This document shows, in pieces, positions 50,701 through 57,459 of a stretch of DNA of 64,000 nucleotides. Each line of letters opens with the position of its first letter. The first letter of the stretch is position 1. The notes beneath the pieces were generated by a model. That model was not told the DNA's origin and did not search any database. It was given only the letters and a program-made list of their open reading frames with translations. This stretch comes from Ignelater luminosus. Its lineage: Eukaryota > Arthropoda > Insecta > Coleoptera > Elateridae. A program made the translations under genes and the position numbers. Where the stretch lies: assembly GCA_011009095.1 (NCBI GenBank), contig VTPC01000518.1, positions 113,782 to 177,781 of the forward strand, written 5' to 3'.

Positions 50701-51720
50701 ATAAACTATGTACATTTTTATGTATTAAACGACATTTACATATAAAAAAAATTATTTTCCGTAACTCATATTTTCTATAACTCAAACTAATAATCGCGCC
50801 CCTCGGATTTTGAGTTATGGAGGTTCCACTGTATGTGCGATCACGAACGAATAATGACATTTATGCTCAATAAAATATAATCTAATCATAGAAACATATT
50901 GAACTGAAAGATCCTGTCAGGAATTATACCAAAGTAAATGTAAATTCTTATGATGGAAATATTTGTATTTGAATATTGGGGTCTTATAGTCCCATTGAGC
51001 AATAAAGAGTTAGTGTTGTAAATCTTAATATTTTGTTTTTTGCTTGTAAGAAAGATTTTATTTCATTTTCAGGCGAATTTATCAATTCTGTTTCATGATC
51101 AGGATTATCATCTTCTGATAAGATTTCCATATATTCTTGCGCAATATTGGTTGTGTCAAATGTTTGTCAATTGATGCATAAGCTTCAATACCCATAGTTT
51201 TGTTTTTGGCTATTTATTGAATTAAAACTGCAACACGGAGGTCATCCTCTGGGCTAATTCAGACAGTTGTTACTGCTACTTTTATCCAAGTAATTGCATG
51301 CAAAATAGTGATGGATTTATCCAAAGTTGTAAAATCACCTGTAGAATCTATTGTCCATTGGGAGAGGTTTCACTGTATTCTATTAATTGATGTAAAAATC
51401 TAGAATGGTACCACTGATTTACTTACTTACTTACTTCCTTACTTACTTAATTCAGTTCCTTGGATATCAGCTATTGCTAGTGTTGCTGATACTGATAAGT
51501 GATAAATAAATTAATTTGATTGCAAATTGTAATCCTAATAAAAAAGTTCACATTTTAATACAATCTTATATTTGGAAATACTTTTTTTTTTAGATATTGG
51601 GCCAATGTTGCTATACCACATGGAACGAATGGATTTCATGCAGTTTGTCCATTTTGTGCTTCGCCTCTATTAGGTTCTCCAGGATATATTCGACTTATCT
51701 TTCAAGATAATGTTGATTAA
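23622..51720 (+). CDS. Pli: Pellino E3 ubiquitin ligase (eight of nine expected coding exons)
   Basis: Pellino proteins bind phosphorylated IRAK/Pelle-type kinases through an N-terminal FHA-like domain and attach ubiquitin through a C-terminal RING-like domain, acting in Toll/IL-1R signalling in the cytoplasm. Exons seen: 23622-23729, 23796-24027, 31003-31194, 31653-31844, 42048-42146, 42212-42427, 42488-42603 and 51594-51720, all with GT-AG borders and matching phases. They join into about 426 residues, close to the fly protein's length. The FHA-like part includes YGELVILG, GDRGRRRSKF, HSISYTLSRNHAVIVEY and GRSSESPIDFVVMD. The RING-like part has CPVGLNTLVIPRK, NCGHVQG, CPICLE, NPCGHMA and CPFCA. 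The first base of the first seen exon completes a codon begun in a missing exon, which in flies encodes only a few residues. Introns 31845-42047 and 42604-51593 are swollen by nested transposons, but no coding exon is broken. Confidence 0.95.
23796..24027 (+). CDS. Pli: Pellino exon: first half of FHA-like domain
   Basis: Acceptor TTCTTAG, donor CAG|GTAAAC. Encodes YNGCLPQGDRGRRRSKFVLY, the basic KRSKHYVVKTP segment, HSISYTLSRNHAVIVEYTPD and EDTDMFQ. These are among the most conserved Pellino segments. The intron before it is only 66 bases. Confidence 0.95.
24028..25758. other. Pellino intron, left part: no feature except a G run
   Basis: AT-rich intron sequence. A run of ten G occurs near 24849. 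A frame at 25044-25322 (+) has no recognised domain. Nothing else is visible. Confidence 0.5.
25759..26577. mobile_element. Mariner-derived inverted-repeat element, copy 2
   Basis: The same ends as the element at 1109-2307 (CAGTGTGTCCAAGATAAGGA), inverted at 26540-26577. Here the internal fragment is on the + strand: near 26010-26065 it reads VLWPARSPDLTPLNFFPLG, a mariner-type transposase block near the third catalytic residue. Both copies share internal sequence, so they derive from one parent. The right end carries a duplicated CCTTATCC and lacks a clean TA. Confidence 0.75.
26578..27307. other. Pellino intron, no feature seen
   Basis: AT-rich sequence with no gene or repeat recognised. 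Confidence 0.45.
27308..28172. mobile_element. Inverted-repeat element (CCGGTCTTTTCACC ends)
   Basis: CCAGTCTTTTCACCTTTATG at the left end is mirrored by CCGGTCTTTTCACCTTCTTG on the - strand at the right end. Subterminal AAATCTGTCTTTTnAnT-type words recur inside both halves. No transposase frame remains. Ends are placed to within a few bases; no target duplication is certain. Confidence 0.55.
28544..28827. mobile_element. Miniature element with TTA duplication
   Basis: AGCTATGTATGCACATTGCG plus AGGATCCTCGCGAGG is inverted at the right end (AGCTATGTACGCACATTGCG plus AGGATGCCTCGCGAAG). TTA flanks both sides (28541-28543 and 28828-28830). Short length (284 bases), a three-base TWA-type duplication and good inverted ends fit a PIF/Harbinger-type miniature element; the family is inferred. 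Confidence 0.65.
28832..29390. other. Pellino intron, no feature seen
   Basis: No gene or repeat recognised. Confidence 0.4.
29391..30130. repeat. GC-richer unclassified repeat-like block
   Basis: Markedly less AT-rich than the intron around it, with mixed coding-like frames on both strands (29627-29821 + and 29925-29662 -). The - strand frame begins MPLTDLNSGSYASVRGNRGW, but it is not recognised and there is no supporting domain. Probably part of an unclassified element, judged only from the abrupt composition change. Confidence 0.35.
30131..31002. other. Pellino intron, no feature seen
   Basis: AT-rich intron ending in the acceptor of the exon at 31003. Confidence 0.5.
31003..31194 (+). 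CDS. Pli: Pellino exon: FHA core
   Basis: Acceptor TTTTTAG, donor GGG|GTAAGT; 64 whole codons. Encodes IGRSSESPIDFVVMDTIPGD, then VVQSTISRFACRILCDRN and IYAAGFDGSRNIFLG. The G-R-S-S-E-S block and the S-R-F-A-C-R block carry FHA-type phosphothreonine-binding residues. Follows a 7 kb intron containing three inverted-repeat elements. Confidence 0.95.
31653..31844 (+). CDS. Pli: Pellino exon: FHA wing
   Basis: Acceptor TTTATAG, donor GTG|GTAAGT; 64 whole codons. Encodes DIDGLTTNGVLIMHPRGSFC and LSLRESRSAQQKGQV, typical of the Pellino-specific wing of the FHA region. Confidence 0.95.
32200..33050 (+). pseudogene. LINE ORF1-like region: coiled coil then SGNH-like block
   Basis: First an acidic/basic heptad-rich stretch (32275-32466, ending with EGMKERIGGLEVLMNKYRGN), then further broken coiled-coil-like sequence to about 32760, then MKILILCDEFGHN (32806) and, after frameshifts, TKPGAVFFRVIEDIVNLTKY and NNYVLIFAESNN. 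The latter resembles the esterase-like (SGNH-type) block found in ORF1 of some CR1/Jockey-type LINEs, with the usual D-S-H replaced by D-E-F. The endonuclease (34255-34960) and reverse transcriptase (38820-40140) pieces on the same strand probably belong to the same LINE. Confidence 0.5.
33395..34255. mobile_element. Miniature element with ~110 bp inverted ends
   Basis: CAGGGTGTTTGGTTCACCGC plus CGTATATCGGAAAAGG at the left end and the same sequence inverted at the right end (CCTTTTCGGATATACGGCAGTGAACCAAACACCCTG). The match continues through the block GTGACACTTTGTATAATAGT. The element lies between the ORF1-like and endonuclease-like parts of the LINE, so it inserted after that LINE. No transposase. 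Confidence 0.8.
34256..34960 (+). pseudogene. LINE endonuclease-domain fragment
   Basis: Right after the miniature element the + strand reads NAEGLISHFDEIYYLILNKQ, then SWSETY, a phrase close to the start of APE-type endonucleases in Jockey/CR1 LINEs. Further on are VVITGDFNIDW (near 34618-34650) and IIDLVITNEVDL (near 34755), the catalytic G-D-F-N and D-L-V-x-T-N-type blocks. Stops and frameshifts throughout. The sequence stops making sense near 34930-34960, where an unidentified insert begins. Confidence 0.65.
34961..38800. mobile_element. Unidentified 3.8 kb block between two LINE pieces
   Basis: The interval separates the endonuclease and reverse transcriptase pieces of what looks like one LINE, so it is probably a later insertion. 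It contains a GC-richer stretch at 35180-35640 (with two GTAGGAACTGT words) and a small GC-rich patch at 38590-38650 (ACCGCGCGAAACCGC, GCGCCGGCGC). I found no LTRs, inverted ends, transposase or reverse transcriptase. Frames at 35244-35645 (+) and 35368-35183 (-) are not recognised. Confidence 0.35.
38820..40140 (+). pseudogene. Jockey/CR1-like LINE reverse transcriptase fragment
   Basis: In broken frames: VVPIPKV, SGLRPVNMLSIIEKV, KYLNENNLINDKRSGFRAKY, VLGPLLFL followed by ADDILIYFAG (the Y/F-x-D-D catalytic block), then in the open stretch 39483-39716 INKIEVANNFKYLSIIIDCK and NFKKHANYIIKSVSYKINYL. The order matches palm and thumb motifs of non-LTR reverse transcriptases. Many stops. The same strand and order as the endonuclease piece at 34256-34960 suggest one parent element. 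Confidence 0.7.
40460..41560 (+). pseudogene. Second LINE fragment: reverse transcriptase tail plus RNase H
   Basis: Begins with LKYLGIIIDTKLSWKDHI (near 40480), then the open frame 40591-41118 with LLYESIIPSSIAYGAEIWAN, a typical thumb region. RNase H follows: ILTDGSRLVNGNTGASFVIY (first Asp), a stop at 41117, CEMFGIKKALEYI (Glu), IITDSKSVLLGLENM (second Asp), and WVKAHGSIIGNERADKIAKE (last Asp). All four acidic positions survive. The RNase H after the reverse transcriptase fits the I/R1/LOA groups. It is a different copy from the one at 38820-40140 because the thumb region repeats. Dead, 5'-truncated. Confidence 0.75.
42048..42146 (+). CDS. Pli: Pellino exon: end of FHA region
   Basis: Acceptor TTCGTAG, donor CCT|GTAAGG; 33 codons. 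Encodes VEGETNSLQDGTLIDLCGAT and LLWRSAEGLAQSP. The start differs from flies but LQDGTLIDLCGATLLWRSAE is nearly invariant. Confidence 0.95.
42212..42427 (+). CDS. Pli: Pellino exon: first half of RING-like domain
   Basis: Acceptor TTTATAG, donor GAG|GTAATG; 72 codons. Encodes INAGRPQCPVGLNTLVIPRK, YVYLNCGHVQGLHEWGQDKD and KCPICLE, supplying Cys and His ligands of the Pellino RING-like fold. The intron before it is 65 bases. Confidence 0.95.
42488..42603 (+). CDS. Pli: Pellino exon: middle of RING-like domain
   Basis: Acceptor TTTTTAG, donor CAA|GTAAGC, phase 2. Encodes LGPVVKVCMGLEPAFYVDSG and FAFNPCGHMATERTVK. The intron before it is 60 bases; the one after it is 9 kb. Confidence 0.95.
42604..43179. 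other. Pellino intron between exon and outer Tigger-like element
   Basis: About 575 bases of AT-rich intron with no gene or repeat recognised. Confidence 0.5.
43913..44410 (-). pseudogene. RTE-like polyprotein, C-terminal part
   Basis: Open frame of 165 codons beginning MKLFHAMKNGFINKKEISTK; carries RTLLYGSETWVVTDRLQKRL (thumb), KYIQKAQLRWWGHMNRLDKT and GKGRRGRPKKTWDGEVASIL, standard for the C-terminus of RTE-type reverse transcriptases. Separated from the palm part by a stop at about 44456 and a small gap. Confidence 0.85.
44456..45154 (-). pseudogene. RTE-like reverse transcriptase, palm part
   Basis: Open frame of about 232 codons: fingers (GFRPGYSPQDHIFTIRNLSE), motif A (FIDMEKAFDKVPR), GVRQGGVLSPLLF, and the catalytic FADDIVLTANN. 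It ends in YLGTSID followed by a stop. All catalytic aspartates are present, but upstream and downstream parts are in other frames, so the element is dead unless the stop is a sequencing error. Confidence 0.88.
45136..45495 (-). pseudogene. RTE-like reverse transcriptase, N-terminal part
   Basis: Frame of about 119 codons before the palm: NRIRKEEVNEAIKTLKNGKS followed by PGIDNIKVEMLKYMG and WKTSEKYLCTEKETEEHVAT. The K-S-P-G-x-D phrase is typical of the region ahead of the palm. A frameshift near 45140-45230 joins it poorly to the next part. Confidence 0.8.
45786..46378 (-). pseudogene. RTE-like APE endonuclease domain, 5'-truncated
   Basis: Open frame in which KLEILGLTETKKKGKGK precedes the first Met at 46313. 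Contains GVGCMISSYYMKKLI, IIIVYGPGENDKAV, VIIMGDFNARVGNN and KSIIDYIITER, with the catalytic G-D-F-N-A and Asp of the D-Y-I-I-T block. The N-terminal catalytic Asn region is cut off at the border near 46378. Confidence 0.85.
46379..47814 (-). mobile_element. Tc1-like element
   Basis: The right end (- strand) reads CTTAACTGCAAAATTAACGC plus ACCACTC and the left end CTTAACGATAAATTTAACTT; the first ~18 bases agree at 14. The transposase fills the middle on the - strand. The left end starts exactly where the RTE-like LINE stops. A TA duplication is not certain at either end. Confidence 0.65.
46500..47529 (-). pseudogene. Tc1-like transposase, broken
   Basis: From 47529: MERARRNLNCEECVQIVTLS, then the helix-turn-helix ELARRCDVSHTTVGRVLQRF, RGQDRPRATNAIEDRFLML; a frameshift near 47302; then LREQFTTARNLQIQLSEVHD, TAVSQDTIRRRLRAQNLRPR, and from 47130 the catalytic part: LFIDESRFCLVSSDRCPRVY (first Asp), GGGSVMVWDGIS, and FVLMQDNC (second Asp). 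A stop follows the latter near 46794. Downstream pieces SPGVASLYSRPEPNQAFLRH and WEDIPQETIRSLIESMP continue in other frames, so it is dead. Confidence 0.85.
47850..49468 (-). pseudogene. PiggyBac-like transposase, broken
   Basis: From 49468: MANHCKECTRQLLSDRELEE, an acidic N-terminus (LSEFEDSDTEEEENAMNLPI) typical of the group, then the body: MSYHELPSWKMNWNTSLVAK, RNIFEQILACLHVNDNQMIS, LSIDGSIILLKE (catalytic Asp), RRGYKLWCLGDQNGYRLKFK; further on CPSVVEDYNKNMGGADLTDQL (the group's N-K-x-M-G-G-V-D phrase), and a final zinc-binding stretch CEYCSSKGIESRPQSKCSLC ending near 47850. Multiple frameshifts and stops. PiggyBac ends and a TTAA duplication were looked for and not found. Confidence 0.82.
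49702..50831 (+). mobile_element. Inner Tigger-like element, internally deleted
   Basis: Ends CAGTGGAACTCCCATAAGTC and, inverted, CAGTGGAACCTCCATAACTC, flanked by TA (49700-49701 and 50832-50833). Encodes a transposase N-terminus at 50212: MAPKRHLKGLNIKQKIEILK, the CENP-B-type helix-turn-helix, and a C-terminus near 50470-50590 (NAFNTLKNFFTMEENTTDAI). The catalytic centre is missing. Sequence between 49740 and 49900 includes several TAACTCGAA words. The element is younger than the piggyBac-like and outer Tigger-like copies around it, because it has cleaner ends. Confidence 0.82.
50212..50590 (+). pseudogene. Tigger-like transposase remnant
   Basis: Start Met at 50212, the basic helix-turn-helix region (MAPKRHLKGLNIKQKIEILK, VENGIKKKTIA), then a stop around 50310. 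The following part lacks the DDE domain. The tail (about 50380-50590) contains acidic residues and LMKIESFYETIFIKK in another frame. Loss of the whole catalytic centre makes it non-functional. Confidence 0.75.
51421..51450. repeat. (ACTT)n microsatellite
   Basis: Seven ACTT units with one ACTTCCTT interruption. It lies between the outer Tigger-like element and the last Pellino exon. Confidence 0.9.
51594..51720 (+). CDS. Pli: Pellino last coding exon
   Basis: Acceptor TTTTTTTTTAG, then A completing the Lys codon, then YWANVAIPHGTNGFHAVCPF, CASPLLGSPGYIRLIFQDNV and D followed by TAA. Contains the last CPFC zinc-ligand pair. Starts about 220 bases right of the outer Tigger-like element. Confidence 0.95.
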
Positions 51721-53256
51721 ACTGGTCAACTTTGTTGTTACATTTGAACGTTTTTGTATTTGTGTATTGTTGTGTATGATGAGTGTGAGGATTTCATAGG
51801 TTTATTTACCAAAGCTTTATTTATAATAATATTTGCCGTAACAATCAAAATTTCCAGTAATTTCTTTTATATAACATCTAAATGCCGCTAAATATTTTTT
51901 CCTTTTTTCTAAGAATTTTTTTTCATTTTCGTTTTTCACTAATGTTAAAATTGTTATTGAAATTGTAATAGCATTTTGTGCATCATATTACGTTAGATAA
52001 AGATCACCTGTAAACATTGTAATTATAATTGTACATAGAGTGAATATGAATATATAGGAATTCATGCATTTTAAATAATTTTTTAGTATTATGGTTATCA
52101 TTAAAATTAGTTACATCAAACAAAAAGAAAAAACTCATGTGTAATGATTATGACTTACGCAAAGTACAGATTTTATTGCATACACATATAGATTTTAAGA
52201 GCTATTTGAAACACGTTCATTTTGTGTAGCATTTATCACCATTGCTTATTTTGTTTAATGAGGTTAAGTTAATATGATGTTGTTCCGTTTGTAAAACTGC
52301 ATTCATTAATATTTGCGAATTTCTAACAGTGAAACAAGCCAGCTGTAGGAGGAATTGTTTGTGTAGTGCAGTTAGTTACAATTGCTTATAATTAGATAAC
52401 GTTAATATTATTGCCTGATAAATGTATAAAATTATAAAATATAATTTTATGTTGATTTTGAGCATTCTCTTATTTTTATCAGTGGTAATATTATTATTTA
52501 TGTTTATCTAATTGTAAGTAATCTGTTTATAGATTAATAATGGAAAAAAATTGTAATAGGCCATCTTAGTATCTTGCTGCAGTTGCTTTTATTTGCAGTT
52601 TTATTCATTTTAATGTTTTGTACTGTAAGAACGGTAGAGCATTTATTCACATGAATATTCAGTTGAAGGTATATTATAATTAATGTTCTATTGTACTTTA
52701 TACTATTTATTAATTTATGTACGCAAAGTTATCACAGATTTAACTAATTTTGATAATTTGAAGTGCAAATGTGTGAAATGAAAGACTGTTAGTCATTAGT
52801 TGATTATTACAATATTATAATTATTTATACATTAAAAACAAAAGAATGGTTAAGCCTTGTATCGAAAAATACATGTGTGAGTCATAATGATGTTTGAATG
52901 TTCACAGTGAAACAAAACTGGCATGTATATTATAAATAATTGTTCGAATTTATTTAGCAAATGACACTTGGTGAATTATCCTGTAAATTTGTTAAAAGAT
53001 TTGCATACAACCCTAAAAGAAAAACATGTGATTCAAAATAACATATTTAACTACTTGAATTTATTCTTGTGAACATGAGAGGTCTTAAAATAAAAATTAA
53101 TTATATTTATGTTGGTATTTACTTTTATTACATGCTTCTAGCACAGCAACTACAATGGGATATTTATCATGAGTAGACAAAGTAAGTATTGTAATCTTGA
53201 TTTATCGTAATAAATTCATCAGTACAAATATTATAAAAAAATGAAATATAAATGAA
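51721..53256 (+). other. Pellino 3' untranslated and flanking region
   Basis: AT-rich DNA after the stop codon with no gene or repeat recognised. AATAAA-type signals occur at several points (for example TTAAAATAAAAATT near 53086), but none can be chosen as the polyadenylation site from sequence alone. Confidence 0.4.
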
Positions 53257-53782
53257 TCTGATCAGGATCACAAGAACAAGAAGTGGAGATGATGTAGCAG
53301 AAGACTAAAATTCTTATGTTGATAGTACTTAAAGCCAATAATTTTTCTATTGGTAAGACTGTGTGGTGATGTAATTTTGTTGCTACTCATTCTACAATAA
53401 GAATTATATAAAGGTTACTTAACAAACATATGACAACAATTTTTAGAAGAGAATCTGCTTGCATTTCTATGATCCTAATGGCGAAAGTTGAAAGATTCCC
53501 AGAAACATAATTTAAATGTTTGTGAGAAGAAGAGTTGAAGTAACCTAAGAATTAAGTTTCTTAAGTTGGTAGGCATTATAAAGCAAACTCATTTTTCAAT
53601 TGGTAATATTCAATGATGGGATTTTACACATAAAGAATTAATTATTTACATTTAGTATAAAAAAATGTGAAGAATAAATAGAGAATGCAAAGAATTGAAA
53701 AAATGTGGTTATGTCATCACTGGCAGTGCCATATAATTTATGAGATTCTTTATGTAATTTTTTACATAAACTTTCACGTTTT

Positions 53783-53984
53783 AACACAGATCTGCTCTTT
53801 TCTTATAAGAATCACAGGAATGCAAGAAGATTTTCTTTTAAATGTTGCTGTCATATGTTTGTGTTACTTATGTAAAGATTGCTGCTTATTCTACACTAAA
53901 ATTATGTAACACAAACATGCGACAGCAACTCTTAAAAGAAAAATCATTTCAGTGCTCCCAATGAGAAAAGAGCAGATCTGTGTT
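53783..53984. repeat. Imperfect hairpin, ~80 bp arms
   Basis: AACACAGATCTGCTCTTTTC and onward to GTGTTAC (53783-53867) is mirrored by GTAACACAAAC onward to GAGCAGATCTGTGTT (53906-53984). The loop is about 38 bases. It arises from an inverted copy of the local repeat beside a direct one. Confidence 0.75.
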
Positions 53985-54195
53985 ACAGAATCTGAAAGCT
54001 AAAAATTTTCAAAAACAAAATTGAAACAATTCTGATCAGGATCACAGGAGTGACTAGAGAAATTGATGCAACAGAAGAATCAAATTCTTATGCTGGTAGC
54101 ACTTTAAAGGTGACTAATTCTTCAGTTAGTAACACTGTGTGGTAATGTAAATTTTATTGCTTCTCATTCTACAACTAGAATTACATCATATTATA

Positions 54196-54560
54196 CAAGG
54201 TGTCCTATAACCCAATGGTCATAGCTTAAACATGTGTTAGCCAGGTCATTTTAAGCTGAAAATGTCAAATGAACATATATCTGAAAATACATCGTTATGA
54301 AGTTGCAGCCATTTAAAGTTAGTACGAAGTATCAACAAACACTGCAAAAAAGAGGCGCAGTTCCTTGGCCATTGCAACTACCCTTTGACTACTATCTTTG
54401 GGGACATACAAAGAGTGTAATGTATGCAAAACAGTCATGCAATAGGGATGAACTTGTTTTAATAAATATGAATTTCGTTGCATTTTTCATGTTGACCATT
54501 GTACTCTTCAAAGAACTATTTCCTCCATTGTATGAAGAGCTGAAGTGTATGTAGAGACAG
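54196..54560 (+). pseudogene. Mariner-like transposase tail fragment
   Basis: The frame 54297-54554 contains VPWPLQLPFDYYLWGHTKSV, close to the W-P-x-R-S-P-D-L-x-P-x-D-Y-Y-L-W-G block around the third catalytic residue of mariner-like transposases, followed by MYAKQ. The sequence just before (CAAGGTGTCCTATAACCCAA at about 54198) resembles an element end with TA beside it. The right end and the rest of the gene are gone. It sits inside the local repeat cluster. Confidence 0.6.
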
Positions 54561-56335
54561 GAGGGGGGGAACAGCTCCTGTAATAGACTGCATGCATTCT
54601 TTTAGTTTAATTCAGTCCGCTAGGTAATTATGTGTCGAAGTTAGGTATAAAAATATAACCTCACTTTCATTTGCATTTAAAGGTTTAAAATATTAGTATT
54701 TGTATTTGTTTTGAGAAAACTCAATTTTCTGAAAAAAATATGAATGTGTTTGAATAAAAACAATCACTGCAACAACTAAGGGCAAAAGCAACAGACTCAA
54801 ATGCTGTATTACAGAAACGGTAATATTATAATGACTAGCTTTAGTAATATATATTATTTACATCGTTTTCTTCTTCTTTTGGTATTGTAAACACAGAATC
54901 AATGAAATTGAGGTTATGTTTTAAGGTTTTTAATTTAGAGTTCCTATCTATAGATAATATGGATAAGAGTTGAGCAAAGTCAAGGTTGTTTTAATTGGTT
55001 GAATCACTTGTCATTTAGAATTTTTTAATTGGTGGATCAATTCCTTGATTTTTAATTTTTAAAATTATTTTGTTGAGCGTTACTATGGACATTAGATTTT
55101 TAAACATGCATTTGGAATCAAGAATGATTGTTGGTACTGTGACATTGCCCAACTCTTATCCTTAGATGTATATAGGAACTCTTCCCAACTTCTGCAACTA
55201 CATGTAAATGGTCTATTTCGTTAAAACTTTTTTATTGGTAAAAATCTATGTATTGCTGTTCTTCTTTTCAAATGTAATAACCTAATAATAGCTTAAAATG
55301 GCCATGACAGCAATTTTTAAGAGATAACCGTTTTGCATTTCTGTGATCCTAATGAGAAATAAGTAGATTCGTCTTATACAAAACCTGAAACTTAAAAATT
55401 TTCAAAGATGAAATTTTAAACAACTCTGATCAAGATTTACATCAGGAATGAGAAGAGGAGTTAATGCATCTGAAGAATAAAATTCTTTAAAGCTAACTAA
55501 TTCTTTGATTTTAAACCTTGTGGTGTTTTTCTGCTTCTCATTACTTTTGTTCAGGAGCAGTCAGCAAGTGGTAGCACTTGAATCATAAAGCTCTTGAACA
55601 GTTGGCAACAACTATCAGTGATTTGTTTGCTACTGGCATCAGCGTATACGCTGCTGACATCTCATAGTATTTTTAAAAGTGCCTTCATATTCTGCTGTTG
55701 TTTGTATTTGAGGTTAGGTATAAGTTGTTACTTCTGAATTGGCAGCAGGCTGTTTTTAAATCTTTGAGGGATGCAATATTAAAAAGTGGGATGTAATTAT
55801 CAATATAGTCATTTAAGAGCAAGCAAGCAGTTACTAGAAAGTAGCAACATGTAAGCCTGATTATTGCTTCTGAACCCAAACATTCTTCAACTGGAATTAC
55901 ATATAGCTTACATATCACAAACAGCAACTTTTAAAACTTAGCCTTCTCACGTTCCTGTGATCCTAATGAGAAAAGAGCAGATCTTGGTTATACAGAATCT
56001 GAAGCTAGAAATTTTCAAAAATGAAATTTAAGCATTTCTGATCAGGATCACAGGAATGAAAAGAGCTGAAGTGACAGCATCACAAAGCAAACTAAATTTT
56101 AGATTGGTAACACTGTGTAATGATGTAAACAATAAAGAAATTCTGATGTAATTTTACAAATATTAATCAAAACTGAATACATGTAATAGTGAAGAGTCAA
56201 CAAGAAATCTCATAATCATTTGAACTTTTAAGAGTTATTATAGTGATAGATATTGTACTAGGCAACCAGTTTTCATGCATACCTTTCAATTTCTTCAAGA
56301 AGATGCATAGTTCTTATATATAAATCAGATTTCTG

Positions 56336-57250
56336 ACTTTTCCAGGATTTCCATGAACTCTCTGAATATTCCATGTACCCATTCTAGCCTATTACTATTC
56401 AAAGATCGATGCGCAACAGGGACTTGTTTCACGTGCGACGATCTGTCACGAAAATAATAAAGTGAAAACCACAAGTCCATAACAACGTAGGAACTGGTTA
56501 ACTACTGTCATGTCATCATCAAAACCAATGGGACCTTTAGCTTACCTGCTGCAATTTTTACTTCTGCAGAAATAATGATTTGAATTAGCCACAGTAGTCA
56601 TTATACAGTTTCTTAGGTAATTAATTCAATTGTTCAAATAAAAACAAATTTATATTTATTAAAGAAAAAATCTTTATTAAAAACAAATACAAAGTTGAAC
56701 AATACTGATGCGATAACAGTAAAGCATGTTATCAGAACCTATCAGATGGATACAGAAAGTTGTAAAATTGCCAGATCTAGGGTTCCATTGTCAACTCAGG
56801 CAATTTGTTGGTTTATGGTTTTCATCCATACCGCTTTTTCTAAAAGTCAGATTTAAAAAATTAAAATTTAGCAAACATCACTTTAAAAATCCAATTTTTA
56901 TTGGCAACTAGGGCCGGCTCAAATCATGTCAGCGCCCTTAAACAAAGATTGTTTTTGTGCCTCCATGGATGCCCATGAGGAATCCTCTCAGGAGCTCGAA
57001 AACAGATCTGGAGGGATCTTCCTCAGGCTCCAAACCAAACATGCAGGTCCCTCCTCGAACTCCGAACATGATACTGGCCAGGTAGCAACCCTACTTCTGC
57101 ATCCCTTAACAGGTGGTGCCTAAGACGTTTCAAGTGGGTCCTGTTGGCGATGTCAGTATTCTTACTGTTATTCCAGACAAAATCATTAAATTCCTCGACT
57201 TTTATTTATATCTCCCTAGTTCCATGACACTTCCACAACTTTTTCTCTGA
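56336..57250. repeat. Interspersed repeat, copy 1
   Basis: Matches 60702-61478 in the same orientation over its whole length: TTTCCATGAACTC at the start, CAATTGTTCAAATAAAAACAAATT, GATAACAGT, the GC-rich part with GATTGTTTTTGTGCCTCCA and GGCTCCAAACCAAACATGCA, and TTTTATTTATATCTCCCTAG near the end. Many small differences, roughly four in five bases identical by eye. No conserved frame. Superfamily unknown. Confidence 0.75.
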
Positions 57251-57459
57251 CTTTTTCAAGTTTTGCTTGTTTTCTAGGTGAGACTAAATTCTGACAAATA
57301 ATTTCTGCCTTCAAAGTTAACAGGCAAATTATGAAGTGACTTATATAAAACAAATAAGAAGATAACCATTAAAACACATGAAAAATATTTTTAAACTTCC
57401 ATCAGTGTCAAGGGATTCTAGTACATCTTTAAGATACTTTTTGGACAATTTTCAAAAAA
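57251..57459. other. Spacer
   Basis: No feature recognised. Confidence 0.4.

Larger units (their letters stand above)
43180..51375. mobile_element. Outer Tigger-like element in last Pellino intron
   Basis: CAGTGAAACCTCTATATAAT plus GGACA at the left end and, inverted, CAGTGAAACCTCTCCCAATG plus GGACA at the right end; TA flanks both (43178-43179 and 51376-51377). Near 51060-51370 the - strand gives FTTLDKSITILHAITWIKVA and ISPEDDLRVAVLIQ, then AQEYMEILSEDDNPDHETEL, like the tail of a pogo/Tigger-type transposase. Only the outermost parts (43180-43840 and 50834-51375) are its own; the middle is an RTE-like LINE, a Tc1-like element, a piggyBac-like element and a second Tigger-like element. That the two ends belong together is inferred from matching ends. 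Confidence 0.65.
53257..56130. repeat. Clustered diverged repeat family downstream of Pellino
   Basis: A unit with the landmarks CTGTGATCCTAATGAGAAAA, AAAATTTTCAAAAAnnAAAT, TCTGATCAGGATCACAGGAA and GGTAACACTGTGTGGTGATG is repeated in the same orientation, fully or partly, beginning at about 53257 (partial), 53420 (partial), 53906, 55310 and 55940, with TCTGATCAGG at 53257, 54031, 55424 (diverged) and 56037. A sixth piece at 53783-53867 is inverted. There is no conserved reading frame. Confidence 0.65.
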
